This document shows, one piece after another, positions 49,562 to 61,149 of a stretch of DNA of 63,711 nt (position 1 is its first letter; the number at the start of each line of letters is the position of its first letter). The DNA is from Actinomadura physcomitrii (lineage in GTDB: Bacteria > Actinomycetota > Actinomycetes > Streptosporangiales > Streptosporangiaceae). Where the stretch lies: assembly GCF_008923205.2 (NCBI RefSeq), contig NZ_WBMS02000054.1, forward strand, positions 1 through 63,711, written 5' to 3'. The notes beneath the pieces were generated by a model that saw nothing but the letters and a program-made list of their open reading frames with translations, was not told where the DNA came from and searched no databases. The translations under genes and the position numbers were made by a program.

Positions 49562-50059
49562 TCACACCGGCTTGCTGATCTCCTCGCCGGGCGCGCCGGT
49601 GAGGCGCTGCAGGTAGTTCTGCTCGCCGAGGGCCTGGACGAGGCTGAGTTCGGTCTCCAGGTAGTCGATGTGGTACTCCTCGTCGGCGAGGATCTCCTCG
49701 AAGATCCGCGCGGAGGTGACGTCGCCGCGCGAGCGCATCAGCTCGATGCCGGGGCGCAGCCGGGCGACGGCCTCCATCTCGACCTCCAGGTCCGCCTTGA
49801 GCTGCTCGACGACGGTCTGGCCGATCCGCAGGGTGCCGAGCTTCTGGTAGTTCGGCAGGCCCTCGAGGAACAGGATCCGGTCGGTGAGCCGCTCGGCGTG
49901 CCGCATCTCGTCGATCGACTCGTCGCGGGTGTGCTTCGCGATGCGGGTGAAGCCCCAGTTCTCCTGCATCTTGGCGTGCAGGAAGTACTGGTTGATCGCG
50001 GTCAGTTCGCCGGTGAGCTGGTCGTTCAGCAGCGCGATGATGTCCTTGTCGCCTTCCAT
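49562..50059 (-). CDS. bfr: bacterioferritin
   Basis: Haem-containing iron-storage protein forming a 24-subunit shell; oxidises Fe2+ at a dinuclear centre. At 165 residues it has the ferroxidase ligands E18, E51 and H54, with Glu and Glu/His pairs in the second half (LEVEMEAVARL near 94, EEILADEEYHIDYLE near 127), and the haem-ligating methionine at M52. The ATG giving MEGDKD matches family starts; another ATG three codons upstream is possible. It lies 91 nt downstream of the bacterioferritin-associated ferredoxin gene on the same strand, forming an iron-store and release pair. Confidence 0.95.
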   Translation of the reverse strand: MEGDKDIIALLNDQLTGELTAINQYFLHAKMQENWGFTRIAKHTRDESIDEMRHAERLTDRILFLEGLPNYQKLGTLRIGQTVVEQLKADLEVEMEAVARLRPGIELMRSRGDVTSARIFEEILADEEYHIDYLETELSLVQALGEQNYLQRLTGAPGEEISKPV

Positions 50060-50150
50060 GGACCTCATGCTCGCACAGTGGGCAGCACCTGCTCGCGCCC
50101 GGCGCGCGTTCAGCGGCGCGGGGCGGCGGCGGGGGCTGAGCGGCGGCGGC

Positions 50151-50477
50151 TCAGGCGGCGGTGGGCGGCGCTGCTCCCCTTTCGGCTCCGGTGGCGGGCG
50201 CCGGCGGGACGATCGGGTCCGCGGCGGCGGGGGCGGCCGGGGCGGCACCGCCGCCGGGGACGGCGGTGAGGGGCGCCGGGCCGCCGGTGAGGGCGTCGGC
50301 GAGCTCGCTCGCGGTGCGGTACTCGCTGACCATGGCGTGCAGGCGCTTGGTGCAGGAGCCGCAGCCGGGCTTGAAGCCGCAGGCCGCCTTGACCTCCTTG
50401 GCGGTGCCGCAGCGGCCGCCGGACAGGCAGCCGTGAACGTCGTCCTCCGTGATCGCGTTGCAGATGCAGACGTACAT
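50151..50477 (-). CDS. bfd: bacterioferritin-associated ferredoxin
   Basis: A [2Fe-2S] protein that reduces bacterioferritin so that iron can be released. The N-terminal BFD domain (1-60) has cluster cysteines C4 and C6 (VCICNAIT) and C39 and C42 (GCGSC). A Pro/Ala-rich tail of ~45 residues is not found in enteric Bfd. GGGAAGG precedes the ATG. It is the promoter-proximal gene of a bfd-bfr operon with an iron box 71-90 nt upstream. Confidence 0.93.
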   Translation of the reverse strand: MYVCICNAITEDDVHGCLSGGRCGTAKEVKAACGFKPGCGSCTKRLHAMVSEYRTASELADALTGGPAPLTAVPGGGAAPAAPAAADPIVPPAPATGAERGAAPPTAA

Positions 50478-50547
50478 CCGGTGGCGGACCTTCCCTGCGA
50501 CTACCCGGTACCAACACGCCTGACCTATGCCTTTAGGGCACCCTTAT

Positions 50548-50566
50548 GAAGGTTAGGCTCCCCTAA
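50548..50566. promoter_or_regulatory. iron box (IdeR/DmdR1-type operator)
   Basis: The 19-mer agrees with TTAGGTTAGGCTAACCTAA at 15 positions: it reads GAAGGTTAGGCTCCCCTAA, with both GGTTAGGC and CCTAA preserved. A weaker, partly palindromic TTAGGGCACCCTTA lies just to its left at 50533-50546. It lies 71 nt from the bfd start and about 100 nt from glgX, in the region between the two divergent genes. TAAGGT at 50564-50569 could be a -10 hexamer for the plus strand. Storage genes are often activated by iron-loaded IdeR, so activation or repression cannot be decided by eye. Confidence 0.85.
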
Positions 50567-50667
50567 GGTAACCGACGCGTGTCCGTTCTGGCCAGTGGTC
50601 TCCGAATCGGTGTGATTCAACCCTCACGGGGAAGAGCCCCACCCGGTACGACGGGAGGGCGGGAACA

Positions 50668-52816
<2,149 letters not shown>

Positions 52817-52824
<8 letters not shown>

Positions 52825-55078
52825 CATCCCTCCCCCCGATCGCAGTGACCTTCCCCCCGAGCACACCGACCCCCCGTCCGGCACCTACCGGCTCCAGCTC
52901 CGCGGCACGCCCGACGACCGCTTCGGGTTCGCCGAGGCCGCCGCGCTGGCCCCCTACCTGTCGGCCCTCGGCGTGTCGCACGTGTACCTGTCGCCGATCC
53001 TGCGGGCCGCGCCGGGGTCGACGCACGGCTACGACGTGGTCGACCACTCCAGGCTGTCGGACGAGCTGGGCGGCGGCGAGGCGTTCGGCGCGATGGCGGA
53101 GCGGTTCCGCGCCCACGGGCTGCGGGTGCTGGTCGACCTCGTCCCCAACCACATGGCCGTCCCGGACCCGCCGGACCTGAACCTTCCGCTCGACGCCGTC
53201 CTGGCGCAGGGGCCCTCGTCGCCGTACGCGAAGTGGTTCGACGTGGACTGGGACGCGGGCGGCGGGCGGATCGTCCTGCCCGGTCAAGGCGAGCCGAACT
53301 ACCGCCGGTTCTTCGACATCTCCGGGCTGATCGGGCTGCGGCAGGAGGACCCGGAGGTCTTCGAGCGCACGCACGCGCTCCTGCTCGGCCTGGTCGGGCA
53401 GGGCCTGGTGGACGGCCTGCGCGTCGACCATCCGGACGGCCTGGCGGACCCGCGCGGCTACCTGCGCCGCCTGGCGGGCGCCGCGCCGGGCCGCTGGCTG
53501 CTCGTCGAGAAGATCACCGAAGGGGCGGAGCGGCTGCCCGCCGACTGGCCGTGCGCGGGCACGACCGGCTACGACTCGCTCGGGATGGTCGGCGGCCTGT
53601 TTGTCGACCCGGCCGGGGAGAAGCCGCTCACCGACCTCTACACCGCGCTGACGGGCGGCCCCGCGGACTTCGGGACGGTCGAGCACGACGCGCGCCTGCA
53701 CTCCGCGACGCACGGCATGAAGCCGGAGATGGACCGGCTGATGCGCGTCCTCGGCCGCATCGTGGGGAAGCGGGACGCGGGCTTGGAGCAGGCGTTGCAG
53801 GCGCTCCTTGTGGCGATGCCGGTGTACCGCGCCTACGTCGTCCCGGGCGAGGACGCGCCGCCGCAGGCCGTGGACGTCCTCAACGAGGCCGCGCAGAGAG
53901 CGCGCGGGCACCTGCCCGAGAACCTGCATCCGGCCCTGGACACGGTCGTGGACATGGCCCTCGGACGAGGCGAGAACCCCGATCCCGAGTTCATCGTCCG
54001 GTTCCAGCAGACGGCCGCGCCGCTCGCCGCCAAAGGCGTGGAGGACACGGCCTTCTACCGCTGGAACCGTATGGCCGCCCTCAACGAGGTGGGCGGCGAC
54101 CCTGGACGCTTCTCCGTGAGCCCGGCCGACTTCCATGCGCACTGCCTCCGGCTCGCGCGTGACTGGCCGTCCACCATGACGACGCTGTCCACGCACGACA
54201 CCAAACGCCAGGAGGACGTGCGCGCGCGCCTGGCCGTCCTGTCCGAACTGCCGGAGGAGTGGGCCGACGCGGTCCACCGCTGGCGTTCCTGGTGGGGGCC
54301 TGCCGAGTCGCCGATGGAACCGGACTTGGAGTACCTGCTCTGGCAGACGCTCGCCGGCGCCTGGCCGATCACCCCTGACCGCATGGAGGAGTTCCTCGTC
54401 AAGGCGATGCGCGAGGCCAAGACCCGGACGTCGTGGGCCGAGCCGGACACCGCCTACGAGAACGCCGCCCTCGGGTACGCGCGCCGCGTCCTGCAGGACC
54501 CCGACCTCGTCACCGACCTGACCGGGTTCGTGGCGCGGCTCGACCCGTACGCGCGGGTGAACGGGCTCGGGCAGAAGCTCGTCCAGCTCGCGATGCCGGG
54601 CGTCCCCGACGTCTACCAGGGCTGCGAGCTGACCGGCCTCGCCCTCGTCGACCCCGACAACCGGCGGCCGGTGGACTACGGGCGGCGCCGCGAGCGGCTG
54701 CACCGGCTCGACACCGGCCGCACGCCCAAGGACGTCGACGACGAGAAGCTCCTGGTCACGGCGCGGACGCTGCGGCTGCGCCGCACCCATCCGCAGTGGT
54801 TCGGGCCGTCCGCGGCCTACGAGCCGGTCGCGGCGGAGGGGCCCGCCGCCGACCACGTCGTCGCGTTCCGGCGGGGCGGCGCGGTCGCGCTCGCCACCCG
54901 GCTGCCCGCCGGCCTGGAGCGCCGCGGCGGCTGGGCCGGGACGGAGGTGGACGTCGGCCGGCAGGGCCGGCGGGACGTCCTCACCGGCGCCACGCACTGG
55001 GGCCCGCGCCTGGACGCCGCCGAGGTGTTCGCGCACCTGCCCGTCGCGCTGATCGTCCCCCGGGAGATCGACAGGTGA
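52817..55078 (+). CDS. treY: maltooligosyl trehalose synthase TreY
   Basis: Isomerises the reducing-end alpha-1,4 bond of maltodextrins to the alpha,alpha-1,1 bond of trehalose. The 753-residue GH13_26 enzyme has TYRLQLRGTPDDRFGFAEA at its start, region I DLVPNHMAV, nucleophile in GLRVDHPDGLADP, acid in LLVEKITEGAERLP, and SLSTHDTKRQEDVRARL as TLSTHDTKRQ, a family hallmark. Two C-terminal segments with MPGVPDVYQGCEL follow. A Pro-rich N-terminal extension of about 20 residues is present. The GTG start overlaps the GlgX stop by 8 nt; the stop overlaps TreZ by 4 nt. Confidence 0.95.
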
Positions 55079-56868
55079 ACGAGCGGTTCGAGGTCTGGGC
55101 TCCCACGGCCCGGCGGGTCGACGTCGTCGTCGGCGGGGAGCGCCTGCCCATGGCGGCGGCGGAGGGCCGTTCCGGCTGGTGGACGGCCGATGTGCCGGGC
55201 GCCGGGCACGGCACCGACTACGGTTTCGCGCTGGACGGCGCCGCCGACCCCCTGCCCGATCCGCGCTCCCCGTGGCAGCCGTCCGGCGTGCACGCGCTCA
55301 GCCGCGTGTACGAGCACGACAGGTTCGCTTGGACGGACGCGCGATGGCACGGGCGCCCGCTGCCGGGCAGCGTCCTGTACGAGATGCACGTCGGCACGTT
55401 CACGCCGGAAGGGACGTTCGACGCCGCGATCGAACGCCTCGACCATCTCGTCGCGCTGGGAATCGACGCCGTCGAACTCCTGCCGGTCGCGTCCTTTCCG
55501 GGCCACCACGGATGGGGATACGACGGCGCTCTCCTGTGGGCGCCCCACGAGCCCTATGGCGGTCCCGATGCGCTGAAGCGTTTCGTGGACGCCGCCCATG
55601 CGCGCGGTCTCGCGGTCGTGCTGGACGTCGTCTACAACCATCTCGGGCCCGACGGAAACCATCTCGGCGACTACGGCCCCTATTTCACCAGCGCCCACAG
55701 CACACCTTGGGGCGACGCGGTCAACTTCGACCAGGAAGGCTCGGACGAGGTCCGTGCGTTCGCCATAGAGAACGCGCTGATGTGGCTGCGCGACTACCAC
55801 TTCGACGGGCTCCGCCTGGACGCCGTCCATGCCATCACCGACCACAGCGCCGTCCACATACTGGAAGAGATGGCGCAGGCCGTGTCCGCCCTGTCCGCGC
55901 AGTTGGGACGGCATCTGTTCCTCATAGCGGAATCCGACCTGAACGATCCGCGGCTCGTCACGTCGAGGGAGGCGGGCGGATACGGGCTCGACGCGCAATG
56001 GAGCGACGACTTCCACCACTGCCTGCACGCCGCGCTGACCGGGGAACGCCAGGGTTATTACTGCGACTTCGGTTCCATGGAAACCCTCAAGAAAGCACTG
56101 ACGAGGGTGTTCGTCCACGACGGGACGATGTCGACGTACCGGGGGCGCAGGCACGGCCGTCCCGTGGACGTGGAAAAGCTGCCCGCCCACCGGTTCCTCG
56201 GTTTCCTGCAGAACCACGACCAGGTCGGTAACAGGGGCGCGGGGGACCGTATAGGCGCCGTCCTGGCCGGGGCCGGACTCTCCCCGGGGCTGCTCAAGGT
56301 CGGCGCGGCGCTGCTCATCCTGGCCCCGTTCACGCCGATGCTCTTCATGGGCGAGGAATGGGGCGCCTCCACGCCCTGGTGCTATTTCACCGACCACCAG
56401 GACCCGGAACTGGCACGGGCCGTGAGCCAGGGGCGGCGCAGGGAGTTCTCCCGGCACGGCTGGACGGGTGAGGTCCCCGATCCACAGGCCGTGGAAACCT
56501 TCCGGCGATCCGTCCTCGACTGGGCCGAGCCCGCCGCGGAACCGCACGCCGGCCTGCTGGAGTGGCACCGGTCCCTGATCGCGCTGCGCCGCGCCCGGCC
56601 GGAGCTGAACGACCCGCGCCTGACCGCGGCGTCCGTCGAGACCGGCGACGGCGGCACCGCGACCGGCCGCTGGCTGACCATGCGGCGCGGCGGCCTGCTC
56701 GTCGCGGCGAACCTCGGCGGCGAGGCCGTCCGGCTCCCGCTGCCCGGCGCCGGGGCCCGGCTGCTGCTCGCATCAGATCCGGCGATCCGGATGGAAACCG
56801 GCTTCAACGGCGATTCCAAAACCCCGGTCGTGGTGCTGCCCGGCGCGTCGGCCGCCGCCGCCGGATGA
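55075..56868 (+). CDS. treZ: maltooligosyl trehalose trehalohydrolase TreZ
   Basis: Releases trehalose from maltooligosyl trehalose. The 597-residue GH13_10 enzyme starts with an N-terminal E-set domain (FEVWAPTARRVDVVVGG), then the barrel: region I DVVYNHLGPDGN, nucleophile Asp in FDGLRLDAVHAI, acid Glu in LFLIAESDLND, and FLQNHDQVGNRGAG. Its GTG overlaps the TreY stop as GTGA. It finishes the GlgX-TreY-TreZ route from glycogen to trehalose, a compatible solute and carbon reserve. Confidence 0.95.
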   Translation: MNERFEVWAPTARRVDVVVGGERLPMAAAEGRSGWWTADVPGAGHGTDYGFALDGAADPLPDPRSPWQPSGVHALSRVYEHDRFAWTDARWHGRPLPGSVLYEMHVGTFTPEGTFDAAIERLDHLVALGIDAVELLPVASFPGHHGWGYDGALLWAPHEPYGGPDALKRFVDAAHARGLAVVLDVVYNHLGPDGNHLGDYGPYFTSAHSTPWGDAVNFDQEGSDEVRAFAIENALMWLRDYHFDGLRLDAVHAITDHSAVHILEEMAQAVSALSAQLGRHLFLIAESDLNDPRLVTSREAGGYGLDAQWSDDFHHCLHAALTGERQGYYCDFGSMETLKKALTRVFVHDGTMSTYRGRRHGRPVDVEKLPAHRFLGFLQNHDQVGNRGAGDRIGAVLAGAGLSPGLLKVGAALLILAPFTPMLFMGEEWGASTPWCYFTDHQDPELARAVSQGRRREFSRHGWTGEVPDPQAVETFRRSVLDWAEPAAEPHAGLLEWHRSLIALRRARPELNDPRLTAASVETGDGGTATGRWLTMRRGGLLVAANLGGEAVRLPLPGAGARLLLASDPAIRMETGFNGDSKTPVVVLPGASAAAAG

Positions 56869-57032
56869 CCGCCCGCGGCGGCGCGCCGACCGCCCGGCGC
56901 GCAACGGCCCGAGGCGCGATGTCCGCCTGGCTCCCGGTACCGCCCGGAAGATGGGTGTTCGAGGATGTACTACGAGTGGCAAACCGCAGGTCAAGAGCGC
57001 GGCGGCACCCGGGAAACGTTCAAGAATGGTCA

Positions 57033-57038
57033 TACGAT
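57033..57038 (+). promoter_or_regulatory. -10 element of a probable leaderless promoter (response regulator)
   Basis: TACGAT fits TANNNT and is followed by CGGTTC and the ATG, a 6-nt spacing, with no Shine-Dalgarno in between. Confidence 0.55.
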
Positions 57039-57044
57039 CGGTTC

Positions 57045-57716
57045 ATGACCTCAGTACTGCTCGCCGAGGACGACACGTCCATCTCCGAGCCTCTCGCCCG
57101 CGCGCTGCGTCGCGAGGGGTACACCGTCGAAGTCAGCCCGGACGGTCCGCAGGCGCTCGAGCGGGCGCTCGGCGGCGGCGTTGATCTCATCGTCCTCGAC
57201 CTGGGCCTGCCCGAGCTGGACGGCCTGGAGGTCGCCCGCCGGGTCCGTGCCGAGGGGCATGGAGTGCCCATCCTGATCCTGACCGCCCGGGCCGACGAGG
57301 TCGACACCGTCGTCGGCCTCGACGCGGGCGCCGACGACTACGTCACCAAGCCGTTCCGCCTGGCCGAGCTGCTGGCCCGGGTCCGCGCGCTGCTGCGCCG
57401 CGGCAGCACCGAGACCCCGATCGTCCAGGGGGTGCGGATCGACGCCGAGTCGCGCCGCGCCTGGATGGGCGACCAGGAGCTGCAGCTCACCACCAAGGAG
57501 TTCGACCTGCTGCGCGTCCTGGTCCGGGACGCGGGCAAGGTCGTCACCCGCGAACAGATCATGCGCGAGGTGTGGGACACCAACTGGTGGGGTTCCACGA
57601 AGACCCTCGACATGCACATCTCCTGGCTGCGCCGCAAGCTCGGCGACGACGCCGGCAGCCCCCGCTACATCACCACGGTGCGGGGCGTCGGCTTCCGGTT
57701 CGAGCGCGGCGACTGA
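57045..57716 (+). CDS. OmpR/PhoB-type response regulator
   Basis: A 223-residue DNA-binding regulator. The receiver domain has D9-D10, phospho-acceptor D52 in IVLDLGLP and Lys in DDYVTKPF (about 102). The C-terminal winged helix (about 130-223) has LTTKEFDLLRVLVRDAGKVVTR and HISWLRRKLGDD before the wing YITTVRGVGFRF. It precedes a histidine kinase gene by 101 nt with a hairpin between. Signal and targets are unknown. In M. tuberculosis purK, purE and a GtrA gene lie in the same neighbourhood without this pair. Confidence 0.93.
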   Translation: MTSVLLAEDDTSISEPLARALRREGYTVEVSPDGPQALERALGGGVDLIVLDLGLPELDGLEVARRVRAEGHGVPILILTARADEVDTVVGLDAGADDYVTKPFRLAELLARVRALLRRGSTETPIVQGVRIDAESRRAWMGDQELQLTTKEFDLLRVLVRDAGKVVTREQIMREVWDTNWWGSTKTLDMHISWLRRKLGDDAGSPRYITTVRGVGFRFERGD

Positions 57717-57751
57717 CAGGCCTTCAACCGGCCGCCACGGCCGCGCGGTCA

Positions 57752-57781
57752 GCCCCCGGGCCTTCCCGAGAGGCCGGGGGC
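57752..57781 (+). terminator. GC hairpin between response regulator and kinase genes
   Basis: GCCCCCGGGCCT (57752-57763) pairs with AGGCCGGGGGC (57771-57781) with one bulged G and a 7-nt loop. Inside a regulator-kinase pair it would lower kinase expression relative to the regulator rather than end the operon. Confidence 0.55.
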
Positions 57782-57817
57782 GCCCCGCCGGGCGTGGCCC
57801 CACCATAAGGAGCCCAG

Positions 57818-59095
57818 ATGAGGCGCCGACTCCTCCTGTCGACGCTCGCGGTGGCGGTGGTCGCGATCCTGTTGCTCGGCCTACCCCTCGCCTACGCCGC
57901 CCACAAGCTCATCTACGAGGAGGCCGGGCAGTCCCTCGACCGGGAGGCGTCCGCCATCGCCGGCGGCGTCGCCTACACCCTCGAATCGCGCCGGCCCGTC
58001 ACCGGCGCCGCGATCGCGCGGGAGTACCCCGGCCGGCATATCGCGGTGACCCTGCCGGGCGGCGGCGCCGTCGAGGCGGGCCCCCGCCCCCGGCCGGGCG
58101 AGCGGCAGCTCACCGCCACCGCGTCCGGGCAGGGCGTGCGGGTCCGGCTGTCGCGCCCCGCCGCCCAGCTGAAGGACCAGGAGCTGCGGCTGCTGCTGTT
58201 CATCGGCAGCCTCGCGCTGCTCGGCGTCGCCGTCACCGTCGGCCTCGCGATGGTCCAGGCCCGCAAGCTGACGCTGCCGCTGCGCGACCTCGCCGAGACC
58301 GCCGACCGGCTCGGCACCGGCAACGCCCGGCCCCGCCGCCGCCGCTACGGCATCCCGGAGGTCGACCGGGTCGCCGAGGTGCTGGACCGCAGCGCGGTCC
58401 GCATCGCCGACCTGCTCGCCGCGAGCCGCGAGTTCGCCTCCGACGCCTCCCACCAGCTGCGCACCCCGCTGACCGCGCTGTCGATGCGGCTGGAGGAGAT
58501 GATCGAGGCGGCCGACTACCCCGACGTCGTCCGGGAGGAGGGCGCCGCGGCCGTCGCGCAGACCGAGCGGCTCGTCGCCGTCGTCGAGCAGCTGCTCGCC
58601 CGCGCCCGGCACGACCGCACCGGCGGCGCCGTCGCGTCCCCGATCGACGAGATCATCCGCCAGCAGGTGGAGGAGTGGCGGCCGATCTTCCGGCGGGACG
58701 GCCGGGACGTGCGGATCGTCGGCGAGCAGGGCCTGGTCGGCATGACCAACCCGGAGGGGCTGTCGCAGATCGTCGCGACGCTGCTGGACAACTCGCTGAT
58801 GCACGGCGCCGGGACCGTCACCATCCACACCAAGCCGGGCGCCAGCTCGGTGGTGGTGGAGGTCGGCGACGAGGGCGCCGGGATCCCGCCGGAGCTGGAG
58901 CCGCGGATCTTCGAGCGGAGCGTCAGCGGCGGCCGCGGCACCGGCCTCGGCCTCTACCTGGCCCGCTCGCTGGCCGTGGTGGACGGCGGGCGGCTGGAGC
59001 TGCTCCAGTCGCGCCCGGCGGTGTTCGGGGTGTTCCTGCGCGAGGCGGCGGAGGCCAGGCTGGCCGGGGAACGCGTCGTCCTCGGGCCCGCCTAG
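57818..59095 (+). CDS. sensor histidine kinase
   Basis: A 425-residue membrane kinase, partner of the preceding regulator. TM1 is about residues 5-27 and TM2 about 124-146, enclosing an extracytoplasmic sensor domain of ~95 residues. A HAMP domain follows (about 147-200), then the phospho-acceptor H212 in ASDASHQLRTPLTAL. The ATP domain has the N box LLDNSLMHG (about 328), and the G1 box DEGAGIPPE, F box and G2 box GTGLGLYLARSL. ATAAGGAG lies 6-7 nt before the ATG. The sensed signal is unknown. Confidence 0.93.
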   Translation: MRRRLLLSTLAVAVVAILLLGLPLAYAAHKLIYEEAGQSLDREASAIAGGVAYTLESRRPVTGAAIAREYPGRHIAVTLPGGGAVEAGPRPRPGERQLTATASGQGVRVRLSRPAAQLKDQELRLLLFIGSLALLGVAVTVGLAMVQARKLTLPLRDLAETADRLGTGNARPRRRRYGIPEVDRVAEVLDRSAVRIADLLAASREFASDASHQLRTPLTALSMRLEEMIEAADYPDVVREEGAAAVAQTERLVAVVEQLLARARHDRTGGAVASPIDEIIRQQVEEWRPIFRRDGRDVRIVGEQGLVGMTNPEGLSQIVATLLDNSLMHGAGTVTIHTKPGASSVVVEVGDEGAGIPPELEPRIFERSVSGGRGTGLGLYLARSLAVVDGGRLELLQSRPAVFGVFLREAAEARLAGERVVLGPA

Positions 59096-59123
59096 AGGGG
59101 CCGCGTTGGGAGAGCGCGCGAGG

Positions 59124-59714
59124 TCAGGAGAACTGGGCGTAGTCGCCGGCGGCGTCCTGGTCGAGCGGGTGCCCGAGCCGCCCGGACGAGCCGTTGTGTC
59201 CGTTGTGCATGGCGCGCGCGCTGGTCGCGGCGTGCACCCCGGGCCCCTCGGGCAGCCCGGACGCCGGGTCGACCGGCGGGGCGCTCGCGGGCAGGAACAC
59301 CCACTTCTTGTACGACCAGAACCGGAACAGCGTGGCGACGCCGGTGCCGATCACCAGCGAGATGTTGTACGCGATCGGGCCCGTCAGCCCCAGCACGTAG
59401 TGGGTGAACCCGATGAACATCTCGGTGATCACCAGGCCGACGCCGTTCAGCGCGAAGAACAGCACGTACTCGCGGCCGAGCCCGGTCCGGTCGCGGTGCC
59501 GGAACGTCCAGTACCGGTTGGCGAGGTAGGCGAAGGTCGTCGCGACGATCGTGGCGACGCCGTTGGAGGTCAGCGGGCCCATGCCGAGGCCGCTGTTCAT
59601 CCCGTTGCCGATGCCGACCGTGATCACGAAGGCGATCGCGCCCACGCTGCCGAACTGGGCGAGCTCGCGCAGCAGATGCGCGAAACGCCGGTTGAGAGTG
59701 GCGACCAGGTTCAC
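59124..59714 (-). CDS. GtrA-family membrane protein
   Basis: A 196-residue protein with four transmembrane helices (about 19-40, 47-65, 83-105, 112-135) of the GtrA/DPMS family, which act in polyprenol-linked sugar transfer. Typical patterns are LAQFGSVGAIAFVI, FAYLANRYWTF and FRFWSYKKWVFLP. The ~60-residue C-terminal tail is Gly/His/Asn-rich. GTG was selected since AAGGAC lies 10 nt before it; homologues start close to this point. It is divergent from purK. A GtrA-like gene occupies the same place beside purK in M. tuberculosis (Rv3277). Confidence 0.87.
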   Translation of the reverse strand: MNLVATLNRRFAHLLRELAQFGSVGAIAFVITVGIGNGMNSGLGMGPLTSNGVATIVATTFAYLANRYWTFRHRDRTGLGREYVLFFALNGVGLVITEMFIGFTHYVLGLTGPIAYNISLVIGTGVATLFRFWSYKKWVFLPASAPPVDPASGLPEGPGVHAATSARAMHNGHNGSSGRLGHPLDQDAAGDYAQFS

Positions 59715-59925
59715 GAAGGGAACCGTCCTTCCGGACCTCGGCTGGTGGTACCGCGGCCGTTGGCGCGGCGGCTGCTGCGGAGCACAACGAGGATAGACGC
59801 CCCCGGCCCCCGCGACGTCGGAACATGAACGTTCCGGGCCGTCCCCGCGTTCCCTGCCCCGCGCCCAGAGGTCCACACACCGTCCGACGTCCGGAACGGG
59901 GGAATTGTTCGTGTCCATCGGCCGA

Positions 59926-59931
59926 TAGCCT
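59926..59931 (+). promoter_or_regulatory. -10 element of a probable leaderless promoter (purK)
   Basis: TAGCCT fits TANNNT and ends 6 nt before the GTG of purK; no Shine-Dalgarno sequence is present. Confidence 0.55.
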
Positions 59932-59937
59932 TCTGAC

Positions 59938-61149
59938 GTGAGCACTCCACCTCAGACACCCGTCGTCGGCATGGCGGGCGGCGGGCAGCTGGCCCGGATG
60001 ACCCAGCAGGCCGCGATCGCGCTCGGCGTGCCGCTGCGGGTCCTCGCCGGGTCGCCGGGCGAGTCGGCGGCGAAGGTCGTCCCGGACGCCCGGGTCGGCG
60101 ACGACCGCGCCCTCGACGACCTGATGGCGTTCGCCAAGGGATGCGACGTGGTGACCTTCGACCACGAGCACGTCCCCGGCCCGCACATCCGCGAGGTCGA
60201 GGCGTCCGGGGTGCCGTGCCGGCCGGGCGCGGCGGCCCTCGCACACGCTCAGGACAAGCTGGTCATGCGGGACCGGCTGGCGGCGCTCGGCGTGCCCTGC
60301 CCCGCCTACGCGCCGCTGCCCGCGTCCGACCCGCTGCCCGCGCTGGAGGCGTTCGGGCGGGAGCACGGCTGGCCGGTGGTCCTGAAGGCGACCCGCGGCG
60401 GCTACGACGGCAAGGGGGTGTGGGTCGCCGGGGGCCCCGGCGCCGGGACCGCCGAGCTGGTCCGGCGGCTGATCGGCGAGGGCGTCGACCTGATGGCGGA
60501 ACAGCACGTTCCGTTCCGGCGGGAGCTGGCGGCGCTCGTCGCCCGCTCCCCGTACGGGCAGGGCGCCGCGTACCCGATCGTCGAGACCGTCCAGAAGGAC
60601 GGCATCTGCGTCGAGGTGATCTCCCCGGCGCCCGGGTTGCCCGAGGACCTGGCCGCCGAGGCGCAGAGCCTCGCGCTGCGGATCGCCGACGAGCTGGGCG
60701 TCACCGGGCTGCTCGCGGTCGAGATGTTCGAGACCGAAGCGTCCGGGCCCGGGCGGCGGGGCGGCGGCCACGGCCTGCTGGTGAACGAGCTGGCGATGCG
60801 CCCGCACAACTCCGGGCACTGGACGATCGAGGGCGCCCGCACGTCCCAGTTCGAGCAGCACCTGCGGGCCGTGCTGGACCTGCCGCTCGGCTCCACCGAG
60901 CCCATCGCCCCCTACACGGTGATGGCGAACGTGCTCGGCGGCGACGACCCGGACGTCTACTCCCGCTACTTCCACGTGATGGCGCACGACCCGGGCGTCA
61001 AGGTCCACATGTACGGCAAGGAGTCCCGGCCCGGACGCAAGATCGGGCATGTGACGGTGCTCGGCGACGACCTGGCCGACCTGCGGGAACGCGCCCGGCA
61101 TGCGGCCGATTACCTGCGTTGGGGTAAGGCCATGAAGGAGCACACATGA
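59938..61149 (+). CDS. purK: N5-carboxyaminoimidazole ribonucleotide synthase
   Basis: ATP-dependent carboxylation of AIR to N5-CAIR in purine synthesis. The 403-residue ATP-grasp enzyme has GMAGGGQLARM near the N-terminus, VVLKATRGGYDGKGVW in the ATP-binding domain (about 143), LAVEMFETE and VNELAMRPHNSGHWTIEG (about 282), all family hallmarks. The stop overlaps the purE start by 4 nt (ATGA), so both are coupled; the product is passed to PurE. Confidence 0.96.
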   Translation: MSTPPQTPVVGMAGGGQLARMTQQAAIALGVPLRVLAGSPGESAAKVVPDARVGDDRALDDLMAFAKGCDVVTFDHEHVPGPHIREVEASGVPCRPGAAALAHAQDKLVMRDRLAALGVPCPAYAPLPASDPLPALEAFGREHGWPVVLKATRGGYDGKGVWVAGGPGAGTAELVRRLIGEGVDLMAEQHVPFRRELAALVARSPYGQGAAYPIVETVQKDGICVEVISPAPGLPEDLAAEAQSLALRIADELGVTGLLAVEMFETEASGPGRRGGGHGLLVNELAMRPHNSGHWTIEGARTSQFEQHLRAVLDLPLGSTEPIAPYTVMANVLGGDDPDVYSRYFHVMAHDPGVKVHMYGKESRPGRKIGHVTVLGDDLADLRERARHAADYLRWGKAMKEHT

